Positions 57,529 to 64,000 of a DNA stretch of 64,000 nt are shown here, in pieces. The position numbers and the translations under genes were made by a program. The notes below the pieces were generated by a model. It ran no database searches. It saw only the letters and a list, made by a program, of their open reading frames with translations, and was not told the DNA's origin. How positions within the stretch are numbered: the first letter of the stretch is position 1; each line of letters begins with the position of its first letter. This DNA comes from CAWCAW01 sp963793645 (lineage in GTDB: Bacteria > Actinomycetota > Acidimicrobiia > Acidimicrobiales > UBA8190): contig CAWCAW010000007.1 of the NCBI GenBank assembly GCA_963793645.1, positions 186,001 to 250,000 on the forward strand, in the 5' to 3' direction.

Positions 57529-57839
57529 CGACTCTCGGCTGAGCCGCTAACATCGCCACACAACCAGCCGCACCTCTCCTACGAGGACAGGACTGGTGCG
57601 CTCGGCCCTCGGTCGCAGCGAGCCCGGAGACCCACCGGGCGTCACCACTCCCCGGGGTCGGCTGCCGAGGGTGAGATCGAGGAGCAGCGCTGCACGCCAA
57701 ACGTTGGTCATTTCGACCATCGACGCGCGCACGTCGCGGACAGGCAGTGGCACCGCCGAGCTGGTGACGGAGGGCTGACTGGGTTCGGCGGCGCGCGCTA
57801 CCACGCATGCCTACGACGCCGACACCGTCGGGAGGTCCC
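57529..57839 (+). other. Non-coding, potentially structured leader before the NRAMP-like gene
   Basis: About 310 nt without a convincing frame. CCCTCGG (near 57606) can pair with CCGAGGG (near 57664) to enclose a CCCGG/CCGGG hairpin and a CCCCGGGG palindrome; a GGTC-ATTTC-GACC hairpin follows near 57705. A GGGAGGT ribosome-binding site precedes ATG 57840. It could be a metal-responsive leader, but it matches neither the M-box nor the yybP-ykoY consensus by eye. Confidence 0.35.
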
Positions 57840-59465
57840 ATGGCCGAAGAGGCCCCGCACACCGAGAGGCTGACCGCTGTGCTCGATGATGCGCACCTGG
57901 GCGACATCAGGGGCGCCTGGGGCACGATCAAGCAGCACGACGAATCGCCGCGCCGCTCATGGGGGGCGCGCCTGCTGACCCTGGCCGCCATCATCGGGCC
58001 CGGGCTCATCGTCATGGTGGGAGACAACGACGCCGGCGGTGTGGCCACCTACGCCCAAGCCGGACAGAATTTCGGCTTCTCGTTGTTGTGGACCTTGCCT
58101 CTGCTCATCCCGGTGCTCATCGTGAACCAGGAGATGGTGGTGCGCCTCGGGGCCGTCACCGGCGTGGGGCATGCCCGCTTGATCAACGAGCGCTTCGGGA
58201 AGTTCTGGGGGGCCTTTTCGGTCGGGGACCTGTTCATCTTGAACTTCCTCACCATCGTCACCGAGTTCATCGGCGTGAGCCTGGCCCTGGGCTATTTCGG
58301 GGTGAGCTCCTACATCTCGGTCCCGTTGGCCGCCGTGGGCCTGGTGGCCATGACGGCCACCGGAAGCTTCCGGCGCTGGGAGCGATTCATGTTCGTCTTC
58401 ATCGTGGCCAACTTCTTGGCTATTCCCCTGGCCATCTTCGCCCACCCCCATGCGGCCCGAGTGGCGCGCGGGTTCTTCTTGCCCGGGGTGCGCGGAGGAT
58501 TCAGCTCTACCTCGGTGCTTTTGATCATCGCCATCGTGGGCACGACGGTCGCACCGTGGCAGCTCTTCTTCCAGCAGTCGAACATCATCGACAAACGCAT
58601 CACGCCGCGGTGGCTGAACTACGAACGCGTGGACACCGTGCTGGGCTCGTTCGTCACCGTGCTCGCCGCCAGCCTTCTGGTCATCACCGCGGCGGCGGCC
58701 TTTTCGGAAACCAAGTTGGCAGGGAACTTCGGCAACGCCCTGGGGGTCGCGCACGGACTCGAGCACTACTTGGGCCACTCGACCGGAACGCTGTTCTCCA
58801 TCGTTCTGCTCAATGCGTCGATCATCGGTGCCGCGGCGGTCACCTTGGCCACGTCCTACGCCTTCGGAGACGTCTTCGGAGCGCACCATTCTCTGAACCG
58901 CCGCCCCAGCGAAGCCAAGTTCTTCTACGCCACCTTCACCGCCATGGTGGCCGCGGCGGCGGGCATCGTGCTCATCCCCGGCGCTCCACTCGGGTTGATC
59001 ACCACCAGCGTGCAAGCCTTGGCCGGCGTGCTCCTGCCCAGCGCCACGGTCTTCCTGGTGCTGTTGTGCAACGACAAAGCCGTACTCGGGCCGTGGGTGA
59101 ACCGGCCGTGGCTCAATGTCGTCGCCGTCGCCATCGTCTCGATACTGCTCGTCTTGTCGCTCATCCTCATGACCACCACCGTCTTCCCGCACATCGACGT
59201 GGCCAAGGTCTTGGCCGTGTTGGGCGTGGTGTTGGTGGTGAGCCTGTCGGTGGCCGGGGTCTTCTACGCCCGGGCTCTGTCGCGACGCCCCGCACCCGAG
59301 GGCCCCGCCCCCAAGCGCGAGACGTGGCGCATGCCCCCGCTGGCGTTGCTCGAGCGCCCGGTGTGGTCCCGAGGCCGGCGAGGGGCCATGCTGCTCCTGC
59401 GTGGTTACCTGGTGTTGTCGGTCATCTTGCTGTTCGTCAAGGCCGTACAACTCGGGACGCACTGA
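57840..59465 (+). CDS. NRAMP-like divalent metal transporter, divergent motifs
   Basis: About 541 aa with 11-12 hydrophobic segments and the LeuT-like NRAMP layout. The TM1 unwound motif reads IVMVGDNDAGGVATYAQAG, where canonical Mn/Fe transporters have DPGN. The TM6 motif is VGTTVAPWQLFFQQSNIID, lacking the metal-selecting Met of the usual MPH. Such replacements are known in NRAMP-related Mg2+ transporters, so Mg2+ or Mn2+ is plausible. The upstream PRC-MgtE_N-CBS protein supports Mg2+. ATG 57840 has GGGAGGT; an ATG at 57807 is an alternative. Confidence 0.88.
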   Translation: MAEEAPHTERLTAVLDDAHLGDIRGAWGTIKQHDESPRRSWGARLLTLAAIIGPGLIVMVGDNDAGGVATYAQAGQNFGFSLLWTLPLLIPVLIVNQEMVVRLGAVTGVGHARLINERFGKFWGAFSVGDLFILNFLTIVTEFIGVSLALGYFGVSSYISVPLAAVGLVAMTATGSFRRWERFMFVFIVANFLAIPLAIFAHPHAARVARGFFLPGVRGGFSSTSVLLIIAIVGTTVAPWQLFFQQSNIIDKRITPRWLNYERVDTVLGSFVTVLAASLLVITAAAAFSETKLAGNFGNALGVAHGLEHYLGHSTGTLFSIVLLNASIIGAAAVTLATSYAFGDVFGAHHSLNRRPSEAKFFYATFTAMVAAAAGIVLIPGAPLGLITTSVQALAGVLLPSATVFLVLLCNDKAVLGPWVNRPWLNVVAVAIVSILLVLSLILMTTTVFPHIDVAKVLAVLGVVLVVSLSVAGVFYARALSRRPAPEGPAPKRETWRMPPLALLERPVWSRGRRGAMLLLRGYLVLSVILLFVKAVQLGTH

Positions 59466-59511
59466 TAGGCCGCGGTGGTTCAGGACTGGGCGTCGCGGTA
59501 CGTTCGTCGAC

Positions 59512-60765
59512 ATGGACCTCGCCTATCCGCCTGACGCCGAGTCCTTCCGCCTCGAGATCCGGGCCTGGCTGGCCGCGCACCTTCCGGCCGGGTGGGGCGA
59601 GCCGGACTTCACCTTGACCGACGCCCAGCGCAAGACCTTCAGCGCACAGTGGGTGGACACCTTGCGACAAGGAGGATGGATCTGCGCGTCGTGGCCCCAG
59701 GAATACGGCGGCAAAGGACTGTCACTGCTCGAGCAGGTGGTGCTCAGCGAGGAGTTCGCCCGCGTGGGAGCACCCATGCGCGCCGACTTCTTCGGTGACA
59801 CGTTGGTCGGGCCCACCATCTTGCAGTGGGGCACCGACGAGCAAAAACGCGAGTTCATCCCCAAGATCCTCAACGGCACCATTTCGTGGTGCCAGGGGTT
59901 TTCCGAACCCGACTCGGGAAGTGACCTGGCGTCGCTCAAGACCAGGGCCGAGCTCGACGGTGACGAGTGGGTCATCAACGGCCAGAAGGTGTGGACCACC
60001 CAAGCGCAATACGCCGATTACATCTTTCTTTTGGCCCGCACCGACCCCGACGTCGACAAGCATCAGGGCATCTCTTACCTTCTCGTCCCCATGCACCAGC
60101 CCGGCGTCGAACCGCGCCCGATCGAACAGATCGATGGGTCGGCCGAGTTCAACGAGGTCTTCTTCACCAACGTCCGCTGTCCCAAGGACAACGTGGTGGG
60201 AGGGGTGAACAACGGGTGGAAAGTGGCCATGACGACGTTGGGGTTCGAACGCGGATCCTCGGCCACCACCAGCCACCGCCGCTTTGCCAAGGAGCTCGAC
60301 GGCATCATCGCCGAAGCCCGCCGGCGTGGTCGTGACCGTGACGCCTCCGTTCGCCAAGACCTCGCCCGCGCCTGGTCCAAGGTGAAGATCATGGAGATCA
60401 ACGGGTATCGCACCCTGACCGATGCCCTCAACGGCACTCGCCACGCCGCCGCTTTGGGCGCCACCAACAAGATGTTCTGGTCCGAGTTCCACCGCGACAC
60501 GATGTCCCTCGCCATCGACATCCTCGGCATGGAAGGACAAGTGTTGACCGGAGACCAAACCGACGCCGGGGCGCCCGACGACAGCGACCTCGAGGGGCCG
60601 CTGGCTCGACGGGGTCGGCCCAGCTATCCGGTCAGCAAACTGCAAGCGTCGTTCTTCTTCTCGCGCTCCGAGACCATTTGGGGAGGGACGGCGGAGATCC
60701 AGCGCAACATCGTGGGCGAGCGGGTGCTCGGCCTACCCAAAGAGCCCAAGGCCGTCTCGGCCTGA
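59512..60765 (+). CDS. Acyl-CoA dehydrogenase
   Basis: An acyl-CoA dehydrogenase of 417 aa from ATG 59512. Motifs: WPQEYGGKGLSLLEQVV, GFSEPDSGSDLASLKT, EWVINGQKVWTTQAQYADY, NEVFFTNVRCPKDNVVGG and the C-terminal GGTAEIQRNIVGERVLGL. Large FadE-type enzymes of this branch act on bulky or long acyl-CoAs. The open frame begins at 59401, inside the NRAMP gene, but homology starts at the ATG. Confidence 0.93.
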   Translation: MDLAYPPDAESFRLEIRAWLAAHLPAGWGEPDFTLTDAQRKTFSAQWVDTLRQGGWICASWPQEYGGKGLSLLEQVVLSEEFARVGAPMRADFFGDTLVGPTILQWGTDEQKREFIPKILNGTISWCQGFSEPDSGSDLASLKTRAELDGDEWVINGQKVWTTQAQYADYIFLLARTDPDVDKHQGISYLLVPMHQPGVEPRPIEQIDGSAEFNEVFFTNVRCPKDNVVGGVNNGWKVAMTTLGFERGSSATTSHRRFAKELDGIIAEARRRGRDRDASVRQDLARAWSKVKIMEINGYRTLTDALNGTRHAAALGATNKMFWSEFHRDTMSLAIDILGMEGQVLTGDQTDAGAPDDSDLEGPLARRGRPSYPVSKLQASFFFSRSETIWGGTAEIQRNIVGERVLGLPKEPKAVSA

Positions 60766-60795
60766 GCGCCGACGTCCGTATCAGCCTGCACCGAC

Positions 60796-62082
60796 TCAGG
60801 CAGCACCGAGCTCGGTAGCCGACGCGGCATCTGGCACGGCCGGAGCGGACTCGGCGCGCTGGTGATCACGTCGATGCCGTCGCAACGTCACCGCCGAAGC
60901 CACCACGGTGGCTACTCCGCCGATGGCGAGTGCCACCCGAGGACTGCTCACCTGCGAGATCCACCCCACCAGGGGACTGCCGATGGGGGTAGTGCCCAAG
61001 AAGGCGATGGCGTAGAGCGCCATGACTCGTCCTCGCATGGACGGATCGGCGCGTAGCTGCAGCGTCGAGTTGGCCGTGGCGATGAAGGCAATCGACGCCG
61101 CCCCCATGGGAAAGATCACCACCAGCGCAATGGGCAACGTCGGCGCCGCCGCCAAGGTCAAGATCAAGGCGCCGAAGACCATGCCGACGAGCGTCAGGCG
61201 GTGGATGTCGGGTTTGCTGCGCGTGGCTACCACCAAACCGCCGATCACAGCTCCACCGCCCATGAGCGAGGTCAGCGCCGAGTAGACGCCGGCTCCACCG
61301 TGAAACGTGAACTTGGCCAACAGGGCCAACACGACCTGGAAGTTGTAGGCCAGCGTTCCCACTACGGCCACCAGCAAGAGCGGGTCGCGCAGCCCGGGCG
61401 TGCTCCACACATGGCGAAATCCGGCGCGTAGCTGGCCGCGAGCACGCGGCACGGGCGTGGAGCGGTGCAACTCGCTGCTGTGCATGAGCGAGAGGCCGAT
61501 GATCACGGCCAGGTACGAGGCGGCGTTGACTTCGAAGCACACCGCCAAGCCGACGAAGGCGATGAGCACGCCGCCGATGGCGGGACCGATGACGCGAGCC
61601 GAGTTCATCACCACGCTGTTGAGGCTCACGGCGTTGGGAAGGTCGTCGCGATCGACCATCTCGAGCACGAAGGTCTGCCGGGCCGGGTTGTCGACGAGGT
61701 TCACGAAGCCGAGGAAACCCGCCAACATGAACACCTCCCACAGATGCACGACGTGCAAGGCGGTGAGGAGGCCGAGCACCAGGGCAAGTACGCCGGCGAC
61801 GCTTTGGGTGACATACAAGACGCTGCGCTTGTTGAGGCGATCAGCGATCAAGCCACCCCACGTGCCGAGCAATAGCATGGGGAGGAACTGCAACGCGGTG
61901 ACCAAACCGAGGTCGATCCCCGATCGGCCCGCCGGGGCCAGCTTGAGCACCAGCCAAGCTTGGGCGACGGTCTGCATCCAGGTGCCACTGACGGAAATGA
62001 TCTGGGCGGTGAAATAGAGCCGGTAGTTGCGGACGTGTAAGGACCGGAAGGTATCCCCCGCCACTCGGCGGACGCGCGTCAC
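60796..62082 (-). CDS. Major facilitator superfamily transporter (MFS_3/EntS-like)
   Basis: A 428-aa membrane protein with 12 predicted segments. The N-terminal RSLHVRNYRLYFTAQIISVS, GTWMQTVAQAWLVL and the loop GGLIADRLNKRSVLYVTQ are typical of the MFS_3 exporters. The C-terminal tail is hydrophilic. It overlaps the upstream marR gene by an ATGA, so the two form one operon; drug or metabolite export under MarR control is likely. Confidence 0.9.
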   Translation of the reverse strand: MTRVRRVAGDTFRSLHVRNYRLYFTAQIISVSGTWMQTVAQAWLVLKLAPAGRSGIDLGLVTALQFLPMLLLGTWGGLIADRLNKRSVLYVTQSVAGVLALVLGLLTALHVVHLWEVFMLAGFLGFVNLVDNPARQTFVLEMVDRDDLPNAVSLNSVVMNSARVIGPAIGGVLIAFVGLAVCFEVNAASYLAVIIGLSLMHSSELHRSTPVPRARGQLRAGFRHVWSTPGLRDPLLLVAVVGTLAYNFQVVLALLAKFTFHGGAGVYSALTSLMGGGAVIGGLVVATRSKPDIHRLTLVGMVFGALILTLAAAPTLPIALVVIFPMGAASIAFIATANSTLQLRADPSMRGRVMALYAIAFLGTTPIGSPLVGWISQVSSPRVALAIGGVATVVASAVTLRRHRRDHQRAESAPAVPDAASATELGAA

Positions 62083-62630
62083 GGCGTTTCGACCAGTTGC
62101 TCGAGCAGCCCCACCAGATGATCGAGCAGCTCGCGTTCGTCAGGCGACAGCTGCAACAGACGCCGCACGAGATACGCGTTGCGCAACGAGCGGTTGCGCT
62201 GCATGGTCCGTCGCCCTTCGGCGGTGATGGCCACTCGGGCCACTCGTCGATCGCCGGCGTCACCCAGGCGGCTCACCAGACCCTGGCTCTGGAGGCCGTC
62301 GACCAGTCGGGTCATCGAGGGCGGCTGCACCTGCTCGTGGGCGGCCAGCTCCCCGATGGTGGGCGTACCGAAGCGTTCCACGCTGGCCAGGGCCGAGACC
62401 TGGGACGGGGTCAGGCCGCCGACCACCTGCTGGCGTATGCGCCGATTGAGGCGGGTGACGGCGATGCGGAGGCGGGCGGCCAGCTCGGCCTCGGTTCCTG
62501 GCGCCGGGGCGCCGGTGGCCGTGTCGGCCGGGGAGGCGGTGGCCGGGGAGGCGGTGGCCGGGGAGGCGGTGGCCGGGGTGGCGGTGGCCAGGGTGGCGGT
62601 GGCCGGGGTGGCGGGGGTGGCGCTCTTCAT
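62079..62630 (-). CDS. MarR-family transcriptional regulator with ATASP-repeat N-terminus
   Basis: A 183-aa protein. Residues about 1-45 are a low-complexity run of TPATASPATASPA type, encoded by 15-nt repeats. The winged-helix domain follows: AARLRIAVTRLNRRIRQQVV, LTPSQVSALASVERFGTPTI, HEQVQPPSMTRLVDGLQSQG and the wing RLGDAGDRRVARVAIT. It probably represses itself and the coupled MFS gene through the AT-rich palindrome next to its start. Confidence 0.92.
   Translation of the reverse strand: MKSATPATPATATLATATPATASPATASPATASPADTATGAPAPGTEAELAARLRIAVTRLNRRIRQQVVGGLTPSQVSALASVERFGTPTIGELAAHEQVQPPSMTRLVDGLQSQGLVSRLGDAGDRRVARVAITAEGRRTMQRNRSLRNAYLVRRLLQLSPDERELLDHLVGLLEQLVETP
62524..62621. repeat. 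Tandem 15-nt repeats in the marR coding start
   Basis: Repeated GGCCGGGGAGGCGGT-type units, with GTGG variants, encode the Ala-Thr-Ala-Ser-Pro run on the minus strand. All changes keep the frame. Confidence 0.9.
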
Positions 62631-62639
62631 CGTTCTCTA

Positions 62640-62663
62640 TTCTAATTAGTTTTGCTAACAAAT
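62640..62663. promoter_or_regulatory. AT-rich operator-like palindrome between marR and an acyl-CoA dehydrogenase gene
   Basis: The segment contains TTAG-TTTTG-CTAA (62646-62658) in an AT-rich patch unlike the GC-rich surroundings. It lies 10-30 bp upstream of the MarR start, and a TAGAAT -10-like box for marR overlaps it. It is a likely MarR autoregulatory site. Confidence 0.45.
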
Positions 62664-62701
62664 CGCGTGGTCGATGCGATGACGGCCCGTAGCATGAGGC
62701 C

Positions 62702-64000
62702 GTGCTCCCCGACTACGCCGAGTTCGACCAGGCCATCGGCCTCGACTGGTACCGACTCGACCCCAACTTGTCCCAGCTGCTCGACCGCCATCTCCTCGAC
62801 GCCGACGAGCGGGCCTTTGCCGAGGAGCACGTGGCCCGTTTCGGCGAACTCGTGGGCACAGTCATCGGGCCTCGGGCCGAAGAGACCGACAAACACGGAC
62901 CGGTCCTGCAACGCTTCGACCGCTAGGGCACCGAGGTCGACGACGTCGTGCACCACGCCACCTGGACCGACACCAAGGCCGACTTGGTACGCAACGGCTT
63001 CACCAGCCTCGAGACGTATGCCGGGCGCCCGGTGCCCGCCGTGGTCACGGCGTCGGTTGCCTACCTGGTGTGTCAGGCCGAAACAGCCATCTACTGCGGG
63101 CTGGGCATGACCTCAGGAGCCGCCGACGTCGTGGAACGCTACGCCCCGCCCGAAGTGCGCGCCGATCTGTTGGACAGGCTGCGCAGCGTCGACCCCGAGC
63201 GCGCCTGGGAAGGCGGCATGTTCCTGACCGAGCGCCAGGGAGGAAGCGACGTCGGGGCCAACACCACCCAGGCGGTGCAAGACGGCGACGAGTGGCTCCT
63301 TTTCGGCGACAAGCACTTCTGCTCCAACGTCGACGCCGAGGTGTTCATCGTCCTCGCCCGTCCCGACGGCGCGCCAGGAGGAAGCCGCGGCCTCGCCACG
63401 TTCATCGTGCCGCGCCTGGCCCCCGACGGGACCGCCAACGGGTTCACCATCAAGCGCCTCAAGCCCAAGCTCGGCACCGTGGGGGTGCCGACCGCCGAAG
63501 TCGTCCTCGACGGCGCCCGGGCCTGGCTGGCGAGCGGTGCACTGGGCACCGACGCGGCGGGGAACAACGCGGCGGCCATCAACGCCACGGGCTCGCCCGA
63601 GAACGGCCAGCCCGCACGCGACGGCCGCGGCCTCAACCGGATGATGGAGATGGTCAACGGCAGCCGCTTCGGCGTGGCGCTCATGGGGCTCGGCATCCAC
63701 CGGCGTAGTTTCCTCGAAGCGGCCATCTATGCGGCGCGCCGGACGCAGTTCGGCAACCGGATCGATACCTATCCATTGGTGCGCGAGACGCTCGTGGACA
63801 TGGTCGTCGACCTCGAGGCGGGCATGGCCGCCACGTACGAATGCGCGGCGGCGGCGCGCCACGCTCCCGATGCCGAGTCGGGCCGACTCGTGCGGCGCAT
63901 CCTCATCCCTCTGGCCAAGATGCGCTGCACCCGTATGGCCGTACAGGCGGCGTCCCAAGCCTTCGAAGTCTTCGGTGGCAACGGGTACATGGAGGACTGG
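62702..64000 (+). CDS. AidB-like acyl-CoA dehydrogenase with in-frame amber codon (partial)
   Basis: The frame starts MLPDYAEFDQAIGLDWYRLD and reads 74 codons to TAG at 62924-62926 (LQRFDR-stop). It then continues in the same frame, without a frameshift, as GTEVDDVVHHATWTD and runs open to the window edge. Homology includes GMFLTERQGGSDVGANTTQA, the GDKHFCSN strand, ARRTQFGNRIDTYPLVRETL and FEVFGGNGYMEDW at the edge. The amber replaces what is likely Gln (CAG) in relatives. The subgroup resembles AidB/isovaleryl-type enzymes. A base error or a recent nonsense mutation are the main options. Confidence 0.85.

Noticed and set aside
57577..57840. M-box or yybP-ykoY riboswitch before the transporter
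   Set aside because: The conserved core segments of either class could not be found by eye; kept only as an unassigned leader.
57957..59617. Two long frames (about 518 and 552 codons) over the NRAMP-like gene
   Set aside because: Both are shadows of the transporter; they are His/Arg/Gly-rich without domains.

Overview
High-GC (roughly 65-70%) actinobacterial chromosome segment, densely packed on both strands. Lineage clues are two tiny Actinomycetota-type ribosomal proteins (bS22-like and bL37-like), an HU protein with a histone H1-like tail, an F420-pathway guanylyltransferase, a homodimeric AceE, an Rv1264-like adenylate cyclase and a mycobacterial-type LexA box (TCGAAC-N4-GTTCGA). Several acyl-CoA dehydrogenases and the overall gene style suggest class Acidimicrobiia; that class is an inference. 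Many genes, including housekeeping ones, change frame part-way, often at G/C homopolymers. I read most of these as consensus errors, not pseudogenes, and give whole-gene extents with the breaks noted.

Layout. 0-5 kb, minus strand: lipoate/2-oxoacid dehydrogenase operon lpdA, E2, lipB-lipA (one ORF), followed by the first codons of another gene. 5-8.4 kb: DUF2203 protein, SDR dehydrogenase, a group IIC-like intron with a broken reverse transcriptase, and rnhA. 8.5-12.6 kb, plus: aceE, an HhH-GPD protein, thiE. 12.6-20.8 kb: hydrolase, two acyl-CoA dehydrogenases, MBL-fold hydrolase, Glu/Leu-type dehydrogenase, DMT transporter, rnhB, small proteins, RpiB-type isomerase. 20.9-29 kb: acyl-CoA ligase, GH38 mannosidase, adenylate cyclase, gpsA, cofC, PIG-L deacetylase; this is the region with the most frame breaks.

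29-38.5 kb: two lysine-rich nucleoid proteins (H1-like and HU-H1), a small conserved protein, an orphan VirD4/TraG-like ATPase, then an SOS mutasome (LexA box, imuA', imuB, dnaE2) and two tandem paralogous Cys-rich small proteins. 38.5-46.3 kb: DinB-like protein, tRNA-Gln, VOC protein, bS22-like gene, and the minus-strand series ychF, DUF192, rsmI, metG, tatD, rsmA, ispE, with bL37-like on the plus strand. 46.3-52 kb: a tandem hairpin array, GDPD, PfkB kinase, M1 aminopeptidase, GDT1-type cation transporter.

52-56 kb: a methyltransferase and a minus-strand GT4, methyltransferase, alpha-toroid protein group (probable glycoconjugate or glycolipid locus). 56-59.5 kb: PRC/MgtE_N/CBS protein followed by a divergent NRAMP-like transporter, a likely Mg/Mn transport-and-sensing pair. 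59.5-64 kb: two acyl-CoA dehydrogenases (the last with an in-frame amber codon and cut by the window edge) flanking a MarR-MFS operon with an AT-rich operator-like palindrome.

Adjacent genes are often coupled by ATGA or GTGA overlaps, which helped choose starts.
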